Positions 33,807 through 40,533 of a stretch of DNA of 40,533 nucleotides are shown here, one piece after another. Origin of the DNA: Phycisphaerae bacterium (GTDB taxonomy: Bacteria > Planctomycetota > Phycisphaerae > UBA1845 > JAFGLZ01). The position numbers were made by a program, and so were the translations under genes. The DNA lies in contig JAFGLZ010000006.1 of the NCBI GenBank assembly GCA_016927755.1, forward strand, positions 1-40,533, read 5' to 3'. Numbering within the stretch: the first letter of the stretch is position 1; every line of letters starts with the position of its first letter. Below the pieces are notes generated by a model that worked only from the letters and a program-made list of their open reading frames with translations, did not search any database and was not told where the DNA came from.

Positions 33807-35969
33807 TCAGCGGAGCGGCACGGGCCTGCCACCGCGTGAGGACACGACGTGACGTTTCCCGTCCAGCTCGATGTGGATCGACGCCTCGGCTTGCGTCGGG
33901 TCGACCGCCCACCACTTGGCACCCAGGCGCAGGAGCACGCACCCGCGATCCGCCTCCACCCGCCCAAGCCCCCCGGCCCCCCACAGCACGATCGACTCGA
34001 CGCCCCCGTCGGCGGCCTTGACGTGATGAGCGCCGTCACGGGCGACGGCACACTGCCGCGGGAGCTGACGCGCGACCTGCGGCATCCGCTCGGCGGTCAC
34101 ATTGGGAACGAAGGCGTACGCGTAGCTCCGCGAGTCCTGCCCGTGCTCGATGACGGCGGTCAGATAGTGCCGCGTCACGGGTTCCGTCCGGCCGTAGAGC
34201 CGATCGCCGCGGATCGAGCTCCAATCAGACGTCCGCGCCTGGCGAACGACGCGCAGCCGCTGCCGGCCCAGCAACACGTAGCCGGTATTGCCGAGCCAAA
34301 GCCACCTCGGGCTGACCGTCTTGTCGAACGCGCCGGCGGGGGCGGGCTCCCCGTCGATCAGCATCGTCGCGTCTTCGGAGACCGGCTGGTTGAGCACGGT
34401 CGTTTCGACGCGCCCGGGACCGGCGATGTCGCTGCCCACGCAGATGATGTGATCTCCGCTGACGAGCCAGGACTTCCGAGCGAGGAAGCCGTCGCGCCTC
34501 AACTCCATCGCCGCCATTCCGACCTCGGGCGAGGCTCGCAGCGCGCCAACGAAGCCAGATTCGTTCTGCTTCCTCACCTCGACGGCCACCGTCGTGCCCG
34601 GCAGACGCGTCCAGTCGAGCGTCGGCCAACACCCGTTCCACTCGTTGCCCGTCATGAAGTGGAACATCGAGCCGTGGCTGAGGAACCACCCCTGGAGGTT
34701 CTCGTCGTTGATCGACTCGTAGCCGCGGTTCCGCTTCGAGTGCATCTTGATGCCCACGGCCCAGTCGCGGCGCGTAACCTGGAGGAAGTCGCCGTCCGGA
34801 TACGCGAAGAGGTCGCGGACGGGCGGGGCCGGCTCGACCTCCGGCAGCCCGCGCTTCGCCGCGGGCACCCATGTCGCCAGCGTCGGCTCAGCCTCGGCCG
34901 ACCGGCATTCGCGCCGGGCAAGCCTCGCGAACTCGCGGGCGCGGGGATGGCTGCTCCTGCCCACCGCCGCCGTCGCCATCAGACCCGCCGTCGAGATGAA
35001 CGGCGCGTCGCCCCGAGAGATCTCGCGACCGATGATGGCCGGACAGATCCGCGATCTGTACAAAAACCCGTTGGCGAAGTGCTCGGCCATCTTGGCGAAT
35101 CGGTCCAGCTCCTCCTGGCTCGCCCCAAACGTCGTGCCCCCGAAGCAGTCGAGCAGCCGGGCGTAGTCGATCAGGAACGTTCGACCATAGCCCCACATCG
35201 GAATCGGCCCATGGAACTTGAAGCTGTAGTCGGCCTGGAGGTGCCCCTGCCCGGCCGGGGCCATCTCGCCGAACGATTGCTCCGCCCACTTGCCCGCCAT
35301 CGCGGGGTTCTCGATCAGCACGGCCAGTTCCAACCGGAGCCGATGACGCCAGAGCGAGTTCGTGTCGGTCTTGCCCACGGGATGCCTCGGGGCAGGGCGG
35401 TAGGGGCCCTGCAAGCTCGCGTCCTTCTCGCACTTCAGCAGATACGTAACCGACTCGAGATAGTGCTTGAACAACTCAGGATCGAGCCGGCCCTCCAGCA
35501 ACGTCAACGTCGGGATGATCCGCATCGGCATGCCGATCTGCCACGCCCACCAGTTCCCCTTCTGCGGGCAGCCCGGATAGATGAACCGCCGGAAGTGCCG
35601 CAGCCCGCCCTCGGCGGCCTCGAGCACGCGGTGGTCCTGGTGATACTTGCCGTTCGGCTTGGCGTAGGCGATCGCCAGGATCAGCGGCTCGGTCGTCGCC
35701 CGGGCGTGATGTGAGATCGACGGATGTGAAGCGCTGTCGTATTGCGCCCAGTAGCCGGGCCGGGCCGCCAGCAGCTCCTCGACCCGGTCGTCGAGCCGGG
35801 CGATGCCGTCGCGATAGGCGCGCGACGTCTTGACGAAGTCGCTGAACGTCAAATCGGCGACGATGCGCTTCTTGATCTCGCGAAGCTCGGCGACCTGCGC
35901 GGATCGCGTCTCGTCATCACTCGTACCGACAAGGGTTGAGCAGACAAGGATGGCAATTGGCATCAGCAT
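33807..35969 (-). CDS. PL8-type polysaccharide lyase (secreted)
   Basis: The 720-residue protein begins with a hydrophobic signal-like segment (LMPIAILVCSTLVG) and then an alpha/alpha-toroid region. NWWAWQIGMPMRI is near 139-151, TDTNSLW carries the expected Asn near 204, and ADYSFKFHGPIPMWGYGRTF carries the His near 253 and Tyr near 261. The C-terminal beta domain contains YESINDENLQGW. This matches chondroitin/hyaluronate/alginate-type PL8 lyases, which cleave uronic-acid glycosidic bonds by beta-elimination. The exact polymer is unknown. ATG at 35969 has GAGG upstream; the in-frame start at 36017 adds 16 polar residues in front of the signal. The neighbouring two-domain hydrolase gene lies upstream on the same strand. 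Confidence 0.75.
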   Translation of the reverse strand: MLMPIAILVCSTLVGTSDDETRSAQVAELREIKKRIVADLTFSDFVKTSRAYRDGIARLDDRVEELLAARPGYWAQYDSASHPSISHHARATTEPLILAIAYAKPNGKYHQDHRVLEAAEGGLRHFRRFIYPGCPQKGNWWAWQIGMPMRIIPTLTLLEGRLDPELFKHYLESVTYLLKCEKDASLQGPYRPAPRHPVGKTDTNSLWRHRLRLELAVLIENPAMAGKWAEQSFGEMAPAGQGHLQADYSFKFHGPIPMWGYGRTFLIDYARLLDCFGGTTFGASQEELDRFAKMAEHFANGFLYRSRICPAIIGREISRGDAPFISTAGLMATAAVGRSSHPRAREFARLARRECRSAEAEPTLATWVPAAKRGLPEVEPAPPVRDLFAYPDGDFLQVTRRDWAVGIKMHSKRNRGYESINDENLQGWFLSHGSMFHFMTGNEWNGCWPTLDWTRLPGTTVAVEVRKQNESGFVGALRASPEVGMAAMELRRDGFLARKSWLVSGDHIICVGSDIAGPGRVETTVLNQPVSEDATMLIDGEPAPAGAFDKTVSPRWLWLGNTGYVLLGRQRLRVVRQARTSDWSSIRGDRLYGRTEPVTRHYLTAVIEHGQDSRSYAYAFVPNVTAERMPQVARQLPRQCAVARDGAHHVKAADGGVESIVLWGAGGLGRVEADRGCVLLRLGAKWWAVDPTQAEASIHIELDGKRHVVSSRGGRPVPLR

Positions 35970-35995
35970 GACATCAAGCCTCGTTCGCTGGGAGT
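35970..35995. other. start of the repeat-rich gap before the lyase gene
   Basis: The gene-free stretch 35970-36297 is almost entirely occupied by the two repeat structures listed at 35996-36078 and 36129-36226, plus a terminator-like hairpin at 36270-36291. Confidence 0.4.
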
Positions 35996-36078
35996 GGGAG
36001 GGCGAGCGTCCCCGCAAGCCGCTTCTCGGAAGGACGCTTGCCCTCGGGTCTGCGGCTTGCAGGGACGCTCGCCCTCCC
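35996..36078. repeat. 27-base imperfect inverted repeat with a third partial copy
   Basis: The left arm is 35996-36022, the right arm 36052-36078; 26 of 27 bases are complementary. The loop (36023-36051) contains AAGGACGCTTGCCCTCGGG, itself close to the right-arm core AGGGACGCTCGCCCTCCC. The element would form a very stable hairpin between the divergent-looking repeats and the lyase gene. Confidence 0.85.
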
Positions 36079-36128
36079 GTGAAAGCCGTGGCTACCGGGA
36101 ATCGTGAACCGTCCGACTGAACGCTCTT

Positions 36129-36226
36129 CGGTCCCGTAGGGACCGTCTGAGAATAGCCCAGGACCGTCAGTCCTGGGAACCGAGCCGCCCGCGGGTGAAT
36201 CAGTCCCGTCGGGACGGCTGAGGTAT
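36129..36226. repeat. cluster of three palindromes, REP-like
   Basis: Three stems in a row: CGGTCCC-GTA-GGGACCG (36129-36145), CCCAGGAC-CGTCA-GTCCTGGG (36157-36177) and GTCCC-GTC-GGGAC (36203-36215), followed by GGCTGAGG. The first and third share GTCCCGT-GGGAC. The element resembles dispersed palindromic units seen in planctomycete intergenic regions; this resemblance is from memory and unsearched. Confidence 0.75.
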
Positions 36227-36269
36227 CGGCAATTGTAGGAAGGATCCTCGGCGAACTTAAGTCCTGGCC

Positions 36270-36291
36270 AAAACCGCCGCCGACGGGCGGT
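36270..36291 (-). terminator. terminator-like hairpin after the two-domain hydrolase
   Basis: On the minus strand the stem CCGCC/GGCGG with loop CGTC, then CGG and TTTT, lies directly after the stop of the hydrolase gene. The stem is short and the T run only four bases. Confidence 0.4.
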
Positions 36292-36297
36292 GGTGGT

Positions 36298-38346
36298 TCA
36301 TTGGGACAACCAGCTCAGCATCGCCGACTCGTCCAGCTTGTCCCGAGAAAGTCGCAGGCTCTTGCGCGCCTCCGCCGAGCGATACGCCGCCTCGGTCGCC
36401 TTCGTCGCGTACGCACCGCCGGTATTGTGGATCAGCAGCCGCGACGGCGCGATCAGTCCGCCGGCCGTGTCCAGCCCGCCGAGACGCATCATCCCCGGGT
36501 TGAACATCTCGTTCTTGTCCCAGCTCGCCTCCGCCGATCCGTCGAAGCCGCACGCGTCCACCACGGTCGCCCCGAGCCCCGGAAGATCCGCCGCCCCCCG
36601 TGCCAGAACGGCCCACAGCCCCGCCTGATCCAGCCCGATCAGGTCGACCTGTCCCTTGCCGCCCCTGCACTCGCTCGACAGCATCGCCAGCGCCAGCACG
36701 ATCTCCTGCACGCGGACCGCCAGGTTCGAGCGGTTGTACGTGTAGTAGAACGCGTCCTTCGTCCGCTTGCGCTGCCCCATCGGCAGGCAATCGATCGCTA
36801 GCACGGCCTGATACGTCTTGGTCAGCTCTCGGACGAACGACTCGGACAGCCCCTCGGTGCCCTTCGGATGCGCCACGACGACCAACCGGCGAGGCTTCTG
36901 GACCTGCTGCCTCGTCCAGATCGTCCCCTTGAGCCACGTCGCGCGACCCTTCAGCCCGAGCTTGATCGTCCCCTTGACCACCCCGTCGCTATCGGGCTCG
37001 GTCTTCTTGCCCGGCGCCCCGTCGAGCTGATCGGCGACATCGGGCGCCAGACAGAGCGTCTGATGCAGTTCGGTGCCGAAGACGTCCCGGAACCGTTTCA
37101 GACCGGCGGCGTCCTTCGGGCGATACTCGTCGAGCTGCTTGCCGGCCATCCGCCGCCACTCCTCGACGAACTGCTCCGGCGACTTGACCCAGTCGGGCCT
37201 GGGCCGGTCCTTGCCGAAGATCAGCAGCTCGTTGTCGACCTCGTACGGCGTCTCCTTGACCTCGGTGCCGGCGGGGGCGCCCTTGAGCCACCGCGCGAAC
37301 CACGAGTAGACGACCTCTCGTCCGGGCTGGTCGTAGTTGTGGCCCAGGTTGAACTGCTTCTCGGCGATCTTGTCGCCCGCGCCCAGCAGCTCGTAGATCT
37401 TGCGGATCGCCGGGTACTCGACCGTCGGGTTGTTCTTCGTCCAGTCGCCCGTGGCCGAGACCAGCACGAGCGGCCGTGGCGCCATCGCCGCGCCGATCTC
37501 CATGTTGTTCATCATCACCCGCATGAGCGGGGCGTTCTCGCAGAGGCACCCGCCCTGGAAGTGCGCCGAGATCATGCACACCGGCGCCGCCACCTTCACG
37601 CGATCGTCGACGGCCGAGACCATGAACGTCTGCGTCCCGCCGCCCGACGCGCCGGTCACGCCGATCCGCTTCGGATCGACCCTATCCAGCGTTTGCAGGA
37701 AGTCGAGCGAGCGGATGCAGTTCCACAGTTGCAGCCCGCCCAGCGACAGCTCCCAGAGCATGTCGCCCTTGAAGCCGTGCGGGATGGGCCCGTTGTCGTT
37801 GTAGCCGACCATGTCGATCGCCAGGACGACGTAGCCCTGCCGGGCGAGGTTGATGCACCGCGCCTGGGGCGGCTCCTCCAACCGCCCGTGTTTCCAGTGT
37901 CCGTGCGGGCAGAGCACCGCCGGCAGCTTGCCCTTGGCCTCGGCGGGCCAGTAGAGCGCTCCCGTCACCAGCACGCCGGGGAAGGATTGGAAGTACACCT
38001 TCTCGCGGACGTAGCCGTCGAAGGCCTTGCGGTCGAGCCGCTCCGGCTTCAGAGCGCACTTGGGCGGCTCCGGCCAGAGCCCGGCGCTGACGAGAATGTG
38101 CTCGCGGATGTCCTTCTGCCGCGCGAGCCACTCGGCCTTCGTCGTGATCGGGCCGAACGTGTACTTCGTCTTGGTGTGCGTCGCCGGAAACGGGTTGCTT
38201 GCGGTGGGCATGGGCTGTTCCTCGGCCTCCCCGGCGCAGGCGCTGCCGCACAGCAGCGCCCCGGCGCCCAGGGCGATCGTCGTAAGAACGAACGGCAATT
38301 CGGCAAACAGACGGCGTGCTCGGATCATGTGACGTGTTCGAATCAT
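36298..38346 (-). CDS. two-domain alpha/beta hydrolase, acetyl-esterase-like, exported
   Basis: This 682-residue protein has a signal peptide (MIRARRLFAELPF then LTTIALGAGALLCGSACAG). The first alpha/beta-hydrolase domain (about 60-360) has PHGHWKHGR, GVTGASGGG with the nucleophile Ser near 234, an Asp near 301 in SATGDWTKN, and His near 336 in LGHNYDQ, so its triad looks complete. The second half (about 430-680) has the same fold features but reads GLDQAG (about 571-576) where a nucleophile Ser would be, so it is probably inactive. The layout recalls acetyl-xylan-esterase-like proteins of planctomycetes. ATG at 38346 follows GAGGGAG; a second ATG six codons on sits in a short duplication. 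Likely a secreted deacetylase or esterase acting with the lyase. Confidence 0.8.
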   Translation of the reverse strand: MIRTRHMIRARRLFAELPFVLTTIALGAGALLCGSACAGEAEEQPMPTASNPFPATHTKTKYTFGPITTKAEWLARQKDIREHILVSAGLWPEPPKCALKPERLDRKAFDGYVREKVYFQSFPGVLVTGALYWPAEAKGKLPAVLCPHGHWKHGRLEEPPQARCINLARQGYVVLAIDMVGYNDNGPIPHGFKGDMLWELSLGGLQLWNCIRSLDFLQTLDRVDPKRIGVTGASGGGTQTFMVSAVDDRVKVAAPVCMISAHFQGGCLCENAPLMRVMMNNMEIGAAMAPRPLVLVSATGDWTKNNPTVEYPAIRKIYELLGAGDKIAEKQFNLGHNYDQPGREVVYSWFARWLKGAPAGTEVKETPYEVDNELLIFGKDRPRPDWVKSPEQFVEEWRRMAGKQLDEYRPKDAAGLKRFRDVFGTELHQTLCLAPDVADQLDGAPGKKTEPDSDGVVKGTIKLGLKGRATWLKGTIWTRQQVQKPRRLVVVAHPKGTEGLSESFVRELTKTYQAVLAIDCLPMGQRKRTKDAFYYTYNRSNLAVRVQEIVLALAMLSSECRGGKGQVDLIGLDQAGLWAVLARGAADLPGLGATVVDACGFDGSAEASWDKNEMFNPGMMRLGGLDTAGGLIAPSRLLIHNTGGAYATKATEAAYRSAEARKSLRLSRDKLDESAMLSWLSQ

Positions 38347-38430
38347 GTGCCAGGCTCCCTCGTGCAAGGTCTCGATCGGCTCGGCTCAAGCTATAGCCCG
38401 AACCCCGCGCGGTCAACCGCCGCGCACGCG

Positions 38431-38452
38431 TAGCATGGGCATCTTGCCCATG
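38431..38452. repeat. short dispersed palindrome, copy B
   Basis: TAGCATGGGC-ATCTTGCCCATG: CATGGGCA/TGCCCATG pair perfectly around TCT. It is the best-preserved of three related copies (others at 19893 and 39873). Confidence 0.75.
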
Positions 38453-38505
38453 AACCACCGGTCCTGGGTGAACGCATGGACGCGTTGTGAGGGCGTGCGC
38501 GGGTG

Positions 38506-38527
38506 CCCCATCGCTTCAGCGGTGGGG
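38506..38527. repeat. palindromic hairpin CCCCATCGC/GCGGTGGGG
   Basis: A 9-base stem (one T-G wobble) with loop TTCA. It lies 50 bases from copy B of the short palindrome and may be another dispersed intergenic unit. Confidence 0.6.
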
Positions 38528-38761
38528 GACACGAATTCATACGAGAATCGGTTAAGGGTGGCACGGGTCCGCGGCGGAAAGCCTCTCCAAATGAATGAAG
38601 CGAGGGCAACGAGAACATCGTTCAGCCTCGGTATGTCCTTCCGCGGCCCCGTGGTTCGTCCCATGCCGAAGCTCGCTCCCAACATTGCCCCGCCGCACTG
38701 GCCAGTTCACCAACGCGCGGCTATCATCGCCCCGACCAAGCCGCATCCCCCGGAGCAACAC

Positions 38762-39781
38762 ATGAAAGTAGCCACCGAGATCCGCGACGACGAGCGAGCG
38801 CTCTTCCAGCGCGAGCTCGACGCGTTCGTCCCGTCCGTCGTCTTCGACGCCCACGCCCACCTGTACGATCAAAGCCAGTTCACGCCGGACAGCTTCGCCT
38901 GGCCGCAGCGCGACGACATCCCGGCGCGGGCGGACCTCACCGAGTATCGACGCCTGGCCGGTCTGATGCTCCCCGGGCGGCGTCTCGACGGGCTCTTCAT
39001 CCCGATGGCCCTCGACGGAGATCCCGCGACCGTCAACGGCTTCATCGCCGACCAAGTCCGCGGCGAGCCGAGGTGTCGCGGCGCGATGGTCGTCCGTCCC
39101 GACATGGACCCCGACTACGTCCGCCAGGAGGCCGGGCGCCTCCGCATGGCCGGACTGAAGTGCTACCACTTCCTGTCCAAGCGTTCGGGCCCCGGCGCGT
39201 CCGACCCGACCTGGGAGCGAGAGATCCCCGAGTACCTGCCCGAGCCCATCGTCCGCGTGGCCGACGAGCTGGGCCTGACCATCACGCTGCACATGGTCAA
39301 GCTCCGGGCCCTGGCCGACGCCGGCAATCAGCAGGCGATCCGCCACTACGCCGAGCGCTACCCGAACATGCGGCTGATCCTCGCCCACGCGGCCAGGGGC
39401 TTCAACCCGCACCACACGATCGAGGGTATCGCCGCCCTGGCCGGCCTGAGGAACGTCTGGTTCGACTGCAGCGCCGTGACCGACTGCGGCGCGATCGAGG
39501 CCATCGTCGAGACCTTCGGCCACGAGCGGCTCATGTACGGCTCCGACTTCCACGTCAGCCACTTCCGAGGCCGGTGCGTGGCCATCGGCGAGTCGTTCCT
39601 CTGGCTCTACGAGGACTCCGTCGACTGGTCCACCGCCATGCAGACCGACCTCCAACCCATCCTGGTCGGCCTCGAGTCCCTCCGCTGCCTCAAGCTCGCC
39701 GCCCGTCACACGCATCTGACCGACGCCCAAGTCGAAGACGTCTTCTACAACAACGCCGCAAGGTTGTTCGAGTTGACTTGA
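38762..39781 (+). CDS. amidohydrolase (metal-dependent, TIM-barrel) family protein
   Basis: The 339-residue protein is a member of amidohydrolase family 2. VVFDAHAHLYD near residues 24-34 gives the HxH metal motif, TLHMVKL near 174-180 and LILAHAARG near 204-212 give further His residues, and YGSDFHVSHF near 259-268 the metal-binding Asp. The family contains hydrolases and decarboxylases acting on small molecules; the substrate cannot be told. ATG at 38762 follows CCCCGGAGCA. It stands alone on the + strand, divergent from the two-domain hydrolase. Confidence 0.85.
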   Translation: MKVATEIRDDERALFQRELDAFVPSVVFDAHAHLYDQSQFTPDSFAWPQRDDIPARADLTEYRRLAGLMLPGRRLDGLFIPMALDGDPATVNGFIADQVRGEPRCRGAMVVRPDMDPDYVRQEAGRLRMAGLKCYHFLSKRSGPGASDPTWEREIPEYLPEPIVRVADELGLTITLHMVKLRALADAGNQQAIRHYAERYPNMRLILAHAARGFNPHHTIEGIAALAGLRNVWFDCSAVTDCGAIEAIVETFGHERLMYGSDFHVSHFRGRCVAIGESFLWLYEDSVDWSTAMQTDLQPILVGLESLRCLKLAARHTHLTDAQVEDVFYNNAARLFELT

Positions 39782-39794
39782 AAAACGGGGACGA

Positions 39795-39852
39795 AAACGG
39801 GGACGCAGCTAGTTTCTCCGGATACAAACGGGGACGCAGCTAGTTTCTCCGG
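39795..39852. repeat. two direct copies of a 27-base unit
   Basis: AAACGGGGACGCAGC-TAGTTTCTCCGG occurs at 39795-39821 and again at 39826-39852 (identical, period 31). A truncated AAAAACGGGGACG begins at 39781, overlapping the end of the amidohydrolase stop codon. I recall comparable GGGGACGCAGCTAGTTTC units as REP-like elements near Y1-type transposases, but could not check that. Confidence 0.9.
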
Positions 39853-39872
39853 TGACCGGTTCCCCAATTGTG

Positions 39873-39894
39873 TAGCACGAGCGTCTCGCCCGTG
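39873..39894. repeat. short dispersed palindrome, copy C
   Basis: TAGCACGAGC-GTCTCGCCCGTG, related to copies at 19893 and 38431. It directly follows the direct repeats. The rest of the gap to 40129 shows nothing convincing. Confidence 0.6.
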
Positions 39895-40129
39895 ACCCCA
39901 GGTCCCACCAACCAACGGCCCTGCGGGAAAGGCCCGACAAGACCCCGTCAGATCCCGCCCGCAATGCCCGTGCGCGACGGGCCCGGAGTAAGGAACAGCG
40001 TGATCGCTGCCGCCAGCCCCGAAGACCAACAATAGGTCGCCCAAAGAGGTCGCGGGACGCCATCCCCCCAATCGGGGGACCACATACTGATTTCTTGACG
40101 TGCAATCTACCCGCGCGCAAGCTGAGACA

Positions 40130-40533
40130 ATGAACGAGACAAACAAGCCGTCCCCCGACTACATCATCCGCCCGATCGAAACCACCGACCGCGCGTGGGT
40201 CGCCGAGCTGCTGACGCAGCGCTGGGGCGCACCGGCCATCGCCGCCCACGGTGAGCTAATCCAGGCCGACCAACTGCCGGGCTTCATCGCCGAGGACCAC
40301 GGCGCCATTGTGGGACTGGCGACGTACCGACTCGACGCCGGACAGTGCGAGCTGGTGTCGCTCGACAGCCTGGCCGAGGGCCGGGGGATCGCCACGGCGC
40401 TCGTCGATAAGGTCGCCGCGGCCGCCCGGGCGGCGGGTTGCCGGCGTCTGTGGCTGATCACGACCAATGACAACCTGCGCGCGCTGCGGTTCTATCAGAA
40501 GCGTGGCTTCGTGCTGGTCGCCGTGCACCGCAA
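40130..40533 (+). CDS. GNAT-family N-acetyltransferase (3' truncated by the window)
   Basis: The frame starts at ATG 40130 and remains open to the right edge (134 codons). It encodes YIIRPIETTDRAWVAELL, GLATYRLDAGQCELVSLDSL, the acetyl-CoA-binding motif AEGRGIATALV (the R/Q-x-x-G-x-G/A motif), and the late segment NDNLRALRFYQKRGFVLV typical of GNAT proteins. It transfers an acetyl group from acetyl-CoA to an unknown amine. Weak GAG upstream. Confidence 0.85.
   Translation, partial: MNETNKPSPDYIIRPIETTDRAWVAELLTQRWGAPAIAAHGELIQADQLPGFIAEDHGAIVGLATYRLDAGQCELVSLDSLAEGRGIATALVDKVAAAARAAGCRRLWLITTNDNLRALRFYQKRGFVLVAVHR

Larger units (their letters stand above)
38347..38761. other. divergent gap with two palindromes
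   Basis: No gene is seen between the divergent hydrolase and amidohydrolase genes. The gap holds the short palindrome at 38431-38452 and a hairpin at 38506-38527. The in-frame extension of the amidohydrolase frame back to 38345 crosses these palindromes, which argues against it being coding. Confidence 0.5.

Noticed and set aside
33849..35714. 621-codon open frame on the + strand
   Set aside because: Antisense to the PL8-type lyase, which has clear motifs.
36868..38433. 521-codon open frame on the + strand
   Set aside because: Antisense to the two-domain hydrolase; no recognisable motif.
39795..39852. Small CRISPR array
   Set aside because: Only two units with a 4-base spacer, no cas genes, and the unit is REP-like.

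Overview
The window looks like a chromosomal segment of a high-GC planctomycete (Planctomycetota, possibly Phycisphaerae-like). This placement is inferred from gene content and was not tested by a search. Supporting traits are very long TPR proteins, membrane proteins fused to spermidine-synthase-like domains, a PEP-CTERM-anchored GDSL hydrolase, an M50-peptidase/HlyD fusion beside a GAF/HlyD protein, a short zinc-ribbon protein, and several families of intergenic palindromes. I see no rRNA, CRISPR array, insertion sequence or prophage.

Left part (1-18651): the end of a probable glycosyltransferase overlaps a CapK/PaaK-type adenylate-forming enzyme on the + strand. A long run of minus-strand genes follows. 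Reading leftward from 18651 these are a membrane/spermidine-synthase-fold/TPR protein, a PEP-CTERM GDSL hydrolase, a GAF-HlyD adaptor, a PqqD-like/M50/HlyD protein, diaminopimelate epimerase (dapF), a second membrane/spermidine-synthase-fold protein and a 1522-residue membrane-anchored TPR protein. Cell envelope, export and surface sorting are the common theme.

Middle (18814-28440): an alpha/beta hydrolase that has lost its nucleophile serine, a decayed UPF0175/PIN toxin-antitoxin pair, and an AAA_28-type NTPase. Then comes a 600-base gene-free stretch holding two tandem, diverged copies of what looks like a small RNA gene. Each copy has an unpaired CCUCCUU (anti-Shine-Dalgarno) segment, a hairpin of variable length, a Rho-independent terminator whose loop again carries CCUCC, and the same ECF-like GAAC...CGTAT promoter pattern. 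This is the most interesting feature of the window. It is followed by a + strand series: MFS transporter, TPR-STAS protein, DUF4416 protein, a WecA/TagO-type phosphoglycosyl transferase, and an O-antigen ligase/polymerase with a TPR-like tail. The last two overlap by 11 bases and should act together in lipid-linked polysaccharide synthesis.

Right part (28517-40533): a REC-GGDEF-HD-GYP cyclic-di-GMP protein, a sigma70-like promoter and tRNA-Met(CAT), a small SHOCT-like membrane protein, clpX, a mini zinc-ribbon protein and a YhhN membrane protein. After these come genes for polysaccharide and small-molecule breakdown: a PL8-type lyase, a two-domain esterase-like hydrolase and an amidohydrolase. 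The window ends inside a GNAT acetyltransferase. The intergenic spaces here carry several different palindromic or direct repeats, and one of these families also occurs at 19893.
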